From an uncultured Ruminococcus sp. (lineage in GTDB: Bacteria; Bacillota; Clostridia; Lachnospirales; Lachnospiraceae): a DNA stretch of 64,000 bases. Shown one piece after another: positions 8,508 through 16,644 of the stretch (its first letter is position 1; every line of letters begins with the position of its first letter). The notes under the pieces were generated by a model, which was not told the origin of the DNA, made no database searches, and worked only from the letters and a program-made list of their open reading frames with translations. Location of the stretch: the NCBI GenBank assembly GCA_900066355.1, contig FMEL01000013.1, positions 56,437 through 120,436 of the forward strand, given 5' to 3'. Both the position numbers and the translations under genes were made by a program.

Positions 8508-10598
8508 ATGCCAAAAATATCAATCGTTACTCCGGCTTATAACTGTGAAAAATATTTAGAAGAGGCAGTAAACAGTGTTCTTGCACAGAGTTTCGAAGAC
8601 TGGGAACTGCTGATCATTGATGACTGTTCAAAGGATGCAACCTGGCTGCGGATGCAGACACTTGCAAAGAAAGATAACAGAATACGAATTTTTCAGAACC
8701 GGCACAATTCCGGTTCGGCGGCAACCCGAAATAATGGTATCCGACAGGCGCGGGGTGAGTGGATCGCGTTTCTGGACAGTGACGATCTGTGGAGACCGGA
8801 GAAGCTGGAACGGCAGATGTCAGTTCTGAGAAAACATCCGGATGCTTCGTTTCTGTTCACAGGATCGGCTTTTATCGAAGATGATGGAATGACCATTGCC
8901 CATGTACTTCATGTACCGGAAAAAGTAAGCAGGAAAAAACTTCTGAAGCAAAACGTGATTTCCTGCTCATCCGTGTTGATCCGAAGAGAACTGATGCTGG
9001 AATTTCCGATGCCGGAAGAGAACGGAATTCACGAGGATTTTGCTACATGGCTGGCCATCCTTTCCAAAATTCCATGCGCATATGGGGTAGATGAGCCGCT
9101 GCTTGTTTATCGAAGAGCACTTGCGTCCAAATCAGGCAAAAAGGGCAAGTCAGCGCATATGAACTGGCAGACATACATTAAAGCCGGTGTGCCGACGATA
9201 AGCCGTGTCTATTATATGGTAAGCTATACCCTGCATGGACTCAGTAAATATTCCATGTTATGGTGGAGAAGTTATCGTCTGATGATGAGAAAAGAACGGT
9301 TCAAAAAACTGTTTCTGATGATCATGAATGCGCTGCTGATCCTTGCATGGACAAGTGTATTTGCGCATGCATGGTATCAGAAATACAACTTTAAAGCGAT
9401 TATCGGACGACAGTATTCCTTCTGGGGATATGTGGCATTATTTGTTTTGTATGCGGCATTAAATATCCTGATCGGAAAGGTGTTTTCTGTTTTTCGTGTT
9501 GTGCATCAGCAATATATCGAAATTTTACTTTCGCATGGATTTACCGTAATTCTGGCAAACGCTGCGACATATATCGAGCTGGCTCTGATCGGACGATGGA
9601 GATTCCGTATGCATATTGCACCGATGATCGCTGTAACAGCAATAAACCTGCTGATCGGTCTGGTGTGGTCACTTTTGGTACGGTGGTTGTATGCCAATAT
9701 TTATCCGGCACACGAAGTACTTCTGATCTATGGCAAAAACAACATGGAATCCTTAGAAGAAGAACTTCTGAAACAGGGCGAACGTTTCCATCTTAAAACC
9801 AGAATTTCATTAAAGGAAGGCAGGGATGCCATCCTTCGCGAAATTAAGCGGCATGAATCGGTTATGCTCGGAGAAATGCCGGAGGAAGAAAGAACTTTTT
9901 ATATCCGTTATTGTTACGAACAGAAGAAGAGATGCTATTGCCAGACGACATTAGCCGATATTCTGCTGATGAGTTCCGAAAAAATCTCACTCTCAGATAA
10001 GACTTTGCAGCTGTTTCGTAACTGCGGTCTGACGGTCGAGCAGAGAGTGGCAAAAAGAGTTTTTGATATTGCTTTTTCTGCGCTGGTGCTGGTGCTTCTG
10101 TCATGGCTGTATCTGATTCTTGCCCTGTACGTAAGGATTGCGGCAGGTGCCCCGGTTCTGACTAAGAGGGAATGCCTTACAAGAAACGGAAAGCATTTCT
10201 GGCAGTACAAATTCCGCACCATGAAGCCGGGCAAAACGATCGAGGATCCGGATCCGTGGATCCCGGGCGGATATTTCCTGATGGTCTCGCACCTTGATGA
10301 ACTTCCGCAGTTTTTCAATATCCTTAAAGGAGATATGTCAGTAGTCGGTCCGTATCCGGAACAGGTGGAGTCGGCAGAACACATTCAGAAAAAACTTCCG
10401 GAATTTACGTATCGTCAGGCAGTCAAAGCAGGCCTGACCGGATATGCCAAAGTTCACGGCAAATACAGCAGTTCCAAGTCAAATCAGTTAAAAATGGATT
10501 TCTATTATATCCAGAACTACTCTTTTGCACTGGATCTGAGCATTATTGCGTCAACACTGAAGGTACTGCTGGAGCCGTCCGTGAGCAGGAGAAAATAA
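8508..10598 (+). CDS. GT2 glycosyltransferase fused to polyprenyl glycosylphosphotransferase
   Basis: A 696-residue fusion. Residues 1-240 are a GT-A fold family 2 glycosyltransferase (SIVTPAYNCEKYL, a DD at 38-39, FLDSDDLW at 88-95). Residues 265-405 contain about four membrane helices. A cytoplasmic stretch and then a Bac_transf-type phosphotransferase domain (about 512-696) follow, with KFRTMK and DELPQFFNILKGDMSVVGP. The middle and end align by eye with the neighbour at 13453, so this is a paralogue with an added GT2 head. The usual VGPRPE reads VGPYPE near 613-618, losing an arginine that is conserved in active enzymes. It probably primes or extends a lipid-linked glycan, but catalysis by the C-terminal half is uncertain. 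Ribosome site AAAGGGG. Confidence 0.8.
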   Translation: MPKISIVTPAYNCEKYLEEAVNSVLAQSFEDWELLIIDDCSKDATWLRMQTLAKKDNRIRIFQNRHNSGSAATRNNGIRQARGEWIAFLDSDDLWRPEKLERQMSVLRKHPDASFLFTGSAFIEDDGMTIAHVLHVPEKVSRKKLLKQNVISCSSVLIRRELMLEFPMPEENGIHEDFATWLAILSKIPCAYGVDEPLLVYRRALASKSGKKGKSAHMNWQTYIKAGVPTISRVYYMVSYTLHGLSKYSMLWWRSYRLMMRKERFKKLFLMIMNALLILAWTSVFAHAWYQKYNFKAIIGRQYSFWGYVALFVLYAALNILIGKVFSVFRVVHQQYIEILLSHGFTVILANAATYIELALIGRWRFRMHIAPMIAVTAINLLIGLVWSLLVRWLYANIYPAHEVLLIYGKNNMESLEEELLKQGERFHLKTRISLKEGRDAILREIKRHESVMLGEMPEEERTFYIRYCYEQKKRCYCQTTLADILLMSSEKISLSDKTLQLFRNCGLTVEQRVAKRVFDIAFSALVLVLLSWLYLILALYVRIAAGAPVLTKRECLTRNGKHFWQYKFRTMKPGKTIEDPDPWIPGGYFLMVSHLDELPQFFNILKGDMSVVGPYPEQVESAEHIQKKLPEFTYRQAVKAGLTGYAKVHGKYSSSKSNQLKMDFYYIQNYSFALDLSIIASTLKVLLEPSVSRRK

Positions 10599-10617
10599 TC
10601 TTTAAAAGGTGAGCTAA

Positions 10618-11544
10618 ATGTATATCAGCAAGAGAGCTATTATTGATACAAGAAAGTATGATGTCAGAGAGATATTTTTCCGATATAAACAGGGAAAAGT
10701 CTGGTTTTATGAAAAAAATGCCACAGCATGGAAAAAGCCTAAGAAAATAGTGCGAGAAGTGTTGTGGGCACTGATGAGAGGAATTCCATTTCCACCAGTA
10801 TATGCTTCAGAATTACAGACTGGAGAATTGCTGATACTAGATAAGAGCGATAAGCTGCGTTTTCTGCTGGAATATCTGAAGCACAGAGAAGAAAACATCC
10901 GGGATTTTCGTGAAGAAGATGATATGTATTTTACGAAAGATGTTATGTATTCTCCGATTATATTGTATGTGATAGATTATATGAATCCTAAATATATGCA
11001 TATGCAGATCGGAAAATTTGTTGAGGAATGGACCCCCACACAGGAACAAAGCATATGGGATATACTGTATCGAAAAGAGGGTGCCGACAAATTAAAAGAA
11101 ATGGTAAAAGTTATAAGGCCGTCCGGGCGGGCAAATTTAACATTGGAATATAATTTATTATATTTTATTATGAGTGACTTTTGGGTGAAGGGTTTATTAC
11201 TCAGCTATCAGAGCGAAGAATCAGAAAAATTTCAATTATTGGAAAATACTATGAACGAAATGAAATACAGGAAAAGTGAAGAACTGGAAGAGATTTTTGA
11301 TGAATTTATAACACTCTATTTTGTTGCACAACAGGGAGTGACTCGAAATTACGTGTTAAAAAGTAAAAATACAGAAGAAAGAATGAAATACCTGTGTTTT
11401 ATGCATATGTGTAAGGTAGTTGAGAAAGATTTTACAAATTACAGGATCTTTGAACTAAAAGAAATTCAAAACAAAGTAGAAAACTGTGATATGAGTTATA
11501 ATGATATTAAAAGGACATTTGATTTTATAGAGAGGAAAATATAA
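10618..11544 (+). CDS. DUF262-like (ParB/GmrSD-N-type) protein with degenerate motif
   Basis: A 308-residue soluble protein, first of a three-gene AT-rich cassette. Residues 46-90 resemble the DUF262/GmrSD N-terminal core: VLWALMRGIPFPPVY followed by LLILDKSDKLRFLLEYL. In that family the second part reads VIDGQQRL, where the DGQQR residues serve nucleotide binding or hydrolysis. Here it is LDKSDKLR (residues 75-81), so the active site appears lost. The stretch WTPTQEQSIWDILYR fits the LN..E.R segment of the family. The rest is helical, and the family call rests on motif memory. It starts behind AAAGGTG, 19 bases after the fusion gene, and is followed 6 bases later by the ATPase. Confidence 0.55.
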   Translation: MYISKRAIIDTRKYDVREIFFRYKQGKVWFYEKNATAWKKPKKIVREVLWALMRGIPFPPVYASELQTGELLILDKSDKLRFLLEYLKHREENIRDFREEDDMYFTKDVMYSPIILYVIDYMNPKYMHMQIGKFVEEWTPTQEQSIWDILYRKEGADKLKEMVKVIRPSGRANLTLEYNLLYFIMSDFWVKGLLLSYQSEESEKFQLLENTMNEMKYRKSEELEEIFDEFITLYFVAQQGVTRNYVLKSKNTEERMKYLCFMHMCKVVEKDFTNYRIFELKEIQNKVENCDMSYNDIKRTFDFIERKI

Positions 11545-11550
11545 GAAAAT

Positions 11551-12576
11551 ATGATCAGGAAAATAGAGATTAATGGCTTTAAATCATTTGACAGCGTCTC
11601 TTTGGAATTGAATAATTTTACATTACTTGCAGGACGTAATTCAGTGGGAAAGACAAGCGTAATACAGTCTGTTTTTGCAATGTTTCAGGATGGAGATAAT
11701 CCATTTCGCGGAGAATACATGAATATAGGAAATGCAAATGAACTTTGTAATGCAATTGTAGGAAGTGATGAAATTGAATTTGACCTGGAATATGAACACG
11801 ATGGAAAAACAGAAAAAGCATCTAAAAAAATAACGGCGGAAGGAACAACTACTGAGGGAAAGATAGAGGAAAAGGTAAAAGTAATATATTGTTCATCAGA
11901 AAGAATTGGAGTAAAAGATACTTACGAAAAATACCTTGGGGATGAGATTGTAATCGGGAAAAACTGTGAGTATGTGTTTGATTACTTAAATGTACATGAT
12001 GAAGAACATATAAAAGACGATTTTGTATATGATACAGATTCTAAACTGACGTTTGGAGGACAGGTGAATTTCTGGCTTGAAAAAATCATGGGGTATCGGG
12101 TAAAAGCCAGAGAAATAGAAAAGACAGAGTTTATTCAGGTTTTATACAGCAATAAAAATATAGCATTTGAAATGAGACCGAAAAATATTGGTACTGGTGT
12201 GACGTATATAACAGAAATTATTATTGCAGCCCTGGCATGCAGAGAGGGTGATTTGCTGATTGTTGAAAATCCTGAAATTCATCTGCATCCATCAGGACAG
12301 TCAGAACTGGTAGAATTTCTTGCTTTTCTTGCACAGAGTGGTGTACAGGTTATTGTCGAGACTCATAGTGATCATATTTACAATGGAATTCGAAAAAGTA
12401 TATGTCAGGATCGGATAGACTGTGAAAAGGTTTGTATATATTCATTTATGCAGGATGAAAATGGTTGTAGTATTCCTGTAAGAATACCAGTGAATGAGGA
12501 CGGAAAAGCTTTGAAAAAATCGGAAGGATTTTTTGATCAGATCGATAAAGACTTGAATGTAATTTTAGGATGGTAA
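11551..12576 (+). CDS. AAA/ABC-type ATPase with DUF3696-like C-terminus
   Basis: A 341-residue SMC/OLD-like P-loop ATPase. The opening KIEINGFKSFDSVSLEL is typical of this class. Walker A is GRNSVGKTS (28-36), and an ABC-signature-like NIGTGVTYI is near 212-220. Walker B is DLLIVENPEIHLHP (234-247), followed by VIVETHSDHI (268-277). The last 16 residues (GFFDQIDKDLNVIL) match the DUF3696 tail. Such ATPases are repeatedly the sensor or motor in anti-phage systems (OLD, PtuA, AriA relatives). It lies in the middle of the cassette, 6 bases after the DUF262-like gene and 1 base before the third gene, so it is almost certainly co-translated with both. Confidence 0.8.
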   Translation: MIRKIEINGFKSFDSVSLELNNFTLLAGRNSVGKTSVIQSVFAMFQDGDNPFRGEYMNIGNANELCNAIVGSDEIEFDLEYEHDGKTEKASKKITAEGTTTEGKIEEKVKVIYCSSERIGVKDTYEKYLGDEIVIGKNCEYVFDYLNVHDEEHIKDDFVYDTDSKLTFGGQVNFWLEKIMGYRVKAREIEKTEFIQVLYSNKNIAFEMRPKNIGTGVTYITEIIIAALACREGDLLIVENPEIHLHPSGQSELVEFLAFLAQSGVQVIVETHSDHIYNGIRKSICQDRIDCEKVCIYSFMQDENGCSIPVRIPVNEDGKALKKSEGFFDQIDKDLNVILGW

Positions 12577-12577
12577 T

Positions 12578-13432
12578 ATGGACTTTTTATTAAATGAATT
12601 GTCGTTACAGGGACAGTTTGACAGTACGGATTCGTTCCTGAAATCATTACCCTGTACAGTTAAATGCATAGAATTAATACATCAGAACGCTAATATGCCG
12701 ATATATAAAACAGAAGATTTTTATAAATGCAGCATTACGCAAGATATGAAATTGTGTGATTTGAAAAATTATCAAATTTCTGATGAATTGTTGCAGTTTA
12801 AGATAAAGCTGGATAATGAAATCTACGAAGAACCTGTGTGGGATACGGATCCATATCACGACATTGAACAGAAGTTTTTCTGGGACGGAGAAGATGTATC
12901 AGCTACTTCGCTGGCAGAGGCTGTAGCAAGAAAAGGTGCATTATTGTCATTTTTTCTTGATGAGTTCAGAGACTGTGTATTAAATATCTGTAAAAATGAG
13001 GAAAAACATGATATAGTATCGGTACATAGCCCGCAGTATTTGACTGAGCAATACGGAAAGCTTCTGAATGTGGACAGAAAAACATGGCTATTGCTCAGAT
13101 ATGAGGGGAGCAGAATTGATTGTAGTTTACTGGAAGACAAATATGGCGCGGATATTTTGGAAAAAAATGAGTTTAAAGAGCTTGTTTCGACATTAGATAA
13201 ATTTGTAAGGCGTGAATCATGGGAAGCTATTGCAATAGATGACGGATTGGAATATAAGAAATATAGTCCGGAAAATGAAGAAAAAAACTGGTTTTCCGGT
13301 GGAAAGTATAAAGGTAAAACTATTATGAAGTTCAGATACAGCAAAGTGATGAGGTGTTTTGGATACCGCAAAGGAGACAGGTTCAGGATTTTGAGAATAG
13401 AGCGAGATCATAAGATAAGTGATAATGGATAA
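12578..13432 (+). CDS. Uncharacterised protein, third gene of ATPase cassette
   Basis: A 284-residue soluble protein with no catalytic motif I can name. The N-terminus LLNELSLQGQF (4-14) and the block WDTDPYHDIEQKFFWDGED (88-106) followed by SATSLAEAVARK look like a conserved family. I recall similar openings in uncharacterised partners of DUF3696 ATPases, but cannot verify that here. The C-terminal 40 residues (MKFRYSKVMRCFGYRKGDRF) are strongly basic, suggesting nucleic-acid binding. Its ATG overlaps the ATPase stop region (1-base gap), implying translational coupling. It is a reasonable candidate for the effector of the cassette; a structural role is equally possible. Confidence 0.6.
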   Translation: MDFLLNELSLQGQFDSTDSFLKSLPCTVKCIELIHQNANMPIYKTEDFYKCSITQDMKLCDLKNYQISDELLQFKIKLDNEIYEEPVWDTDPYHDIEQKFFWDGEDVSATSLAEAVARKGALLSFFLDEFRDCVLNICKNEEKHDIVSVHSPQYLTEQYGKLLNVDRKTWLLLRYEGSRIDCSLLEDKYGADILEKNEFKELVSTLDKFVRRESWEAIAIDDGLEYKKYSPENEEKNWFSGGKYKGKTIMKFRYSKVMRCFGYRKGDRFRILRIERDHKISDNG

Positions 13433-13452
13433 AAACATAATTAGGAGAAAAC

Positions 13453-14865
13453 ATGAAAGAACAATCAAGAACCAAAATGCTTGCTCATGACATTCCGCTT
13501 CGTTTTGTAAAACTGTTGAATGTCATTCTTATGACAATACCGTTTGCCTGGTGCTGGTATGGGTACTATGTCGGACAGATGGAAAACAGCTTCTATAAAA
13601 AAGGAAACCTGCTGATGCTGGTTCTCTTTATGCTGGTATATTTTATGTTTGCCAGAGTATACAGCGCATTCCTCGTGTCAGTAAATCGTATATCAGAAAT
13701 GGTCTACAGTCAGGTGCTGGCGGTGCTGATCACAGATGGAATCACCTATCTGGTGATCGTACTTCTTGTTAAGGGATTTCCGAGTGTGATACCGGGACTG
13801 CTGGCAATCGCCGGTCAGACTGTAATCTCTTTTGTATGGTGTACACTGGCACATCTCTGGTATTTCCATACGTTTCCGCCACAGAAGACCATGATCGTTT
13901 ACGATGTCCGTGAAGGAATGGAGAAACTGATCAGCCAGTATGACATGCAGAAAAAATTCAAAGTGGAAGAAGTACTTCAGGTAGAAGAATGCCTGAATGA
14001 TATGAAAAAACTGGATGAGATGGAGACGGTTTTTCTCAGTGGTATCCACAGCCGCGAAAGAAATATCATCCTGAAATACTGTATTGACAAGCATGTGCGT
14101 GTATATGTGATTCCACGAGTGGGTGATGTCCTGATGAGTGGAGCCAAACAGATCCACATGTTCCATCTGCCTATGCTTCGGATTGGAAGATACGATCCAC
14201 AGCCGGAATACCTTTTCCTGAAACGACTGGCGGATATCGTCTTTGCCGGTGCTGCGACCATTATATTGTCACCAATCATGCTTATTACAGCAATTGCGAT
14301 CAAAGCTTACGATGGCGGCCCTGTTTTTTACTCACAGACCCGTCTGACCAAAAACGGGAGAGAGTTTGGCGTGCTGAAATTCCGCTCCATGAAAGTAAAT
14401 GCAGAGAAAGATGGTGTGGCGCGTCTTTCAAGCGGTGAGAATGATCCGAGGATCACACCGGTTGGCAGAGTTATCAGGAAATGCCGTATCGATGAACTTC
14501 CACAGCTTTTTAATATCCTGAAAGGGGATATGACAATCGTCGGCCCACGTCCGGAAAGACCTGCCATTGCAGCAGAATACGAGAAAGTTATGCCGGAGTT
14601 TCGTCTGCGCCTTCAGGCCAAAGCCGGTCTGACCGGGTATGCACAGGTTTACGGCAAGTACAATACGACACCATATGATAAACTTCTGATGGATCTGACA
14701 TATATCAGTCGTCCGAGCCTTCTGGAAGATATGATGATCATGTTTGCAACCGTAAAAATATTATTTATGCCGGAGAGCACAGAAGGCATCGAAGAAGGTC
14801 AGATCACAGCCATGCAGGATACCTCTGCGTCCAGGACTGATAAAGAAAAAAAAGATGAGCAGTAA
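13453..14865 (+). CDS. Polyprenyl glycosylphosphotransferase (exopolysaccharide priming enzyme)
   Basis: A 470-residue membrane protein of the WbaP/CpsE class that transfers a sugar phosphate onto undecaprenyl phosphate, the first step in making a surface glycan. Four N-terminal helices (residues 18-140) are followed by a nucleotide-binding-like region, a further hydrophobic re-entrant segment (LADIVFAGAATIILSPIMLI) and the catalytic domain. The catalytic domain carries KFRSMK, IDELPQLFNILKGDM with the Asp-Glu pair, and intact VGPRPERP (about 362-369). AGGAG lies 7 bases upstream of the ATG. It is the intact paralogue of the C-terminal part of the protein at 8508. No other polysaccharide genes follow, so it may serve a locus elsewhere. 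Confidence 0.88.
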   Translation: MKEQSRTKMLAHDIPLRFVKLLNVILMTIPFAWCWYGYYVGQMENSFYKKGNLLMLVLFMLVYFMFARVYSAFLVSVNRISEMVYSQVLAVLITDGITYLVIVLLVKGFPSVIPGLLAIAGQTVISFVWCTLAHLWYFHTFPPQKTMIVYDVREGMEKLISQYDMQKKFKVEEVLQVEECLNDMKKLDEMETVFLSGIHSRERNIILKYCIDKHVRVYVIPRVGDVLMSGAKQIHMFHLPMLRIGRYDPQPEYLFLKRLADIVFAGAATIILSPIMLITAIAIKAYDGGPVFYSQTRLTKNGREFGVLKFRSMKVNAEKDGVARLSSGENDPRITPVGRVIRKCRIDELPQLFNILKGDMTIVGPRPERPAIAAEYEKVMPEFRLRLQAKAGLTGYAQVYGKYNTTPYDKLLMDLTYISRPSLLEDMMIMFATVKILFMPESTEGIEEGQITAMQDTSASRTDKEKKDEQ

Positions 14866-14873
14866 AATAATGA

Positions 14874-14910
14874 AAAGTCGTTCACTTATCATAAGCTGAG
14901 CGGCTTTTTT
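14874..14910 (+). terminator. Terminator after glycosylphosphotransferase gene
   Basis: AGTCGTTCA pairs with TGAGCGGCT (two G-U pairs), ending in six T. Confidence 0.75.
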
Positions 14911-14913
14911 GGA

Positions 14914-14942
14914 TTGTCTTTCCCCATATTATGTATTAATAT
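14914..14942 (+). promoter_or_regulatory. Promoter of truncated NTPase gene
   Basis: TTGTCT, a 17-bp spacer and TAATAT, 27 bp before the ATG at 14969. Confidence 0.55.
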
Positions 14943-14968
14943 GTAATATATACAGAGGGGGAGTCGAA

Positions 14969-15496
14969 ATGTCTTCAATGGATAAACAAAACCTTATATT
15001 TCCGCTATCTTATGATCCGGATCTGAAAGAAAAAGAAGAGCAGGAAATATATTACAGATATTTGAATGCTGCATTTGAAGAGCCACGTATCAAAAATATT
15101 GGTGTCGTAGGCAGCTATGGTGTTGGCAAGAGCAGTCTTCTGCATTCCTATGAGAAAAGAGAACATAAGCATTTCCTTTATGTCACCATGGGAAAAAGCA
15201 AAGACAACAATGACGACAGCAAAAACGCGATTGAGAGACGCATTTTACTTCAGATTTATTCTAAATTCCGCAGAGAGGACATCCCGCTCAGTGGCTTTGA
15301 AATGATCCGCGAAGCAATGAGTCATGTAAAATCAAAAGTTGCCGTTGGTATCATATGGCTTCTAGTGATATTATTGTTGACCTTCTATGCACCACTGGGC
15401 AGATTACTGAAGGCGAAACTGCCCTCAAACACTGTAACTGTTAAGAAGTCAAACTACAAGACAGTTACAAAGAAGATTAAAGTAAGAGTTAAATAA
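14969..15496 (+). CDS. Truncated YobI-like P-loop NTPase
   Basis: A 175-residue protein. Residues 1-120 look like the start of a YobI-family P-loop NTPase: the charged opening YDPDLKEKEEQEIYYRYLNAA is followed by Walker A GSYGVGKSS (48-56). The family members are usually over 1000 residues, but here one membrane helix (about 124-141) and a basic tail (RLLKAK..KKIKVRVK) end the protein and no Walker B is present. It is probably the remnant of a longer gene that kept its promoter, AGAGGGGGAG ribosome site and terminator. Alternatively it could be a short dominant-negative or membrane-anchored derivative. ATPase function is unlikely. Confidence 0.6.
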   Translation: MSSMDKQNLIFPLSYDPDLKEKEEQEIYYRYLNAAFEEPRIKNIGVVGSYGVGKSSLLHSYEKREHKHFLYVTMGKSKDNNDDSKNAIERRILLQIYSKFRREDIPLSGFEMIREAMSHVKSKVAVGIIWLLVILLLTFYAPLGRLLKAKLPSNTVTVKKSNYKTVTKKIKVRVK

Positions 15497-15503
15497 TTAA
15501 AGC

Positions 15504-15537
15504 AAAAAGACTTCCTGGCCACGAGGAAGTTTTTTTG
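15504..15537 (+). terminator. Terminator after truncated NTPase
   Basis: ACTTCCT pairs with AGGAAGT around GGCCACG, followed by a run of seven T. Confidence 0.8.
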
Positions 15538-15559
15538 TTGCATGAAGAAGAAATAGTAG

Positions 15560-15587
15560 TTGAATTAAATTAGGGCGGTGATATAAT
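15560..15587 (+). promoter_or_regulatory. Promoter of dCTP-deaminase-like locus
   Basis: TTGAAT, a 16-bp spacer and a perfect TATAAT at 15582-15587, about 35 bp before the start codon. Confidence 0.65.
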
Positions 15588-15622
15588 AAATGAATATAAG
15601 AATTTAGGAGATGCATGTTGCT

Positions 15623-16208
15623 ATGGTATTGACTGATAAAAAAATAAGAGAATTGGTAAAGAAGGAAGAACTTATAGTTCCGTTTAATGAAAGCAATCTG
15701 CAGAGTGAATCGTATGATGTGACTATTGGTACTGAAATAACGGAGTTGAGCAAAGAAATACATTGTATTGATATTTCTAAACAGGAAACGGTGGATAATA
15801 TATATAAATATAGATATATCGGAAAATGGATATATTATTTCTCCGAAGCAATATTTACTTGTATCTTTAAGGGAAACTTTAAAAGTGCCGGATGATATTA
15901 CAGTTCATTTACGACCAAAGACCAGATATACAAGGCTTGGTTTATTGGTTACAGATCAGCATTGTAATTCAACGTATTCAGGACATTTAAGAATAGGATT
16001 GTTTAATGCGACAGAGTACCCGATTCATATTTATCCTGGCTATACAATTGCACAATTAGTTTTTGAAGAACTGGAAGAAGTACCGTCTTCTGAAAAATTG
16101 TATAAAAATAGAGAAGATGTACATTATCAGAACGAAAATGGTGCATTCAGAGGTGCGAAGTTTGATGACAAATTTTTAGATTCTATATGGGATGAAATGT
16201 TAAATTAG
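15623..16208 (+). pseudogene. dCTP deaminase/dUTPase-like gene, frameshifted
   Basis: Two overlapping frames together read as one trimeric dCTP-deaminase-fold protein of about 195 residues. Frame one (from 15623; TAGGAG upstream) gives the N-terminal half, with VPFNESNLQSESYDVTIG. The second frame carries the rest from about 15810: GYIISPKQYLLVSLRETL, RPKTRYTRLGLLV and IHIYPGYTIAQLVFEEL. The shift falls in an AT-dinucleotide run near 15792-15815, a likely slippage site. Where active dCTP deaminases have a catalytic glutamate (LELSN), this reads LRIGLFN, so even the repaired protein may be inactive or may only bind nucleotides. Programmed frameshifting cannot be excluded. The short gene at 16210 follows at once. 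Confidence 0.65.
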
Positions 16209-16209
16209 T

Positions 16210-16551
16210 ATGAGTGAATTAGATAAAGTTCTTGATACTGTTATGAGGTTGAAAGAAGATATAATAGAGAAGAGCGCATCTTCGGAAGGTAAGTTTTATA
16301 ATTATTGCTATGGTTACGTGCAGAGGGAATTAGGAAATTATATTAGAATTTTGGAAGGAGAAAGTTCTGCATATTATGCGCGCCTTCATCAAAAAATTAT
16401 GAAGGCATGTAGGAAAATTGAGGCTGCCGGTGGTGTTGTAAGCATTAGTAGTGTTATGAAGGAAACAGGATTAAGCAAAAAAAACGTTACCAGAGAACTG
16501 CAGATTGATTATACAAAAGTATCATATGAGGCATTAGACAGGGTATCTTAA
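16210..16551 (+). CDS. Hypothetical protein coupled to dCTP-deaminase-like gene
   Basis: A 113-residue protein starting one base after the stop of the deaminase-like frame, so the two were built as an operon. It is highly charged and helical, with tyrosine-rich YNYCYGYVQRELGNYIRILEG in the middle. A possible helix-turn-helix near residues 75-95 reads SISSVMKETGLSKKNVTREL, resembling the recognition helix of small DNA-binding proteins. I do not recognise the family. A DNA-binding or partner role for the deaminase-like protein is inference only. Confidence 0.55.
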   Translation: MSELDKVLDTVMRLKEDIIEKSASSEGKFYNYCYGYVQRELGNYIRILEGESSAYYARLHQKIMKACRKIEAAGGVVSISSVMKETGLSKKNVTRELQIDYTKVSYEALDRVS

Positions 16552-16576
16552 TTTGTTGGGGCGATTTTCTTTACGG

Positions 16577-16628
16577 AAAAAAGGTTTCATGGTATCATTA
16601 TTTTATTGATATCGTGAACCTTTTTTTG
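16577..16628. terminator. Bidirectional terminator
   Basis: A long stem: AAAAAAGGTTTCATGGTATCA pairs with TGATATCGTGAACCTTTTTTT around an AT-rich loop. The symmetric A/T ends let it work for either strand. It separates 16210 from 16645. Confidence 0.8.
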
Positions 16629-16644
16629 ATTGTGAGGTGTGGAA

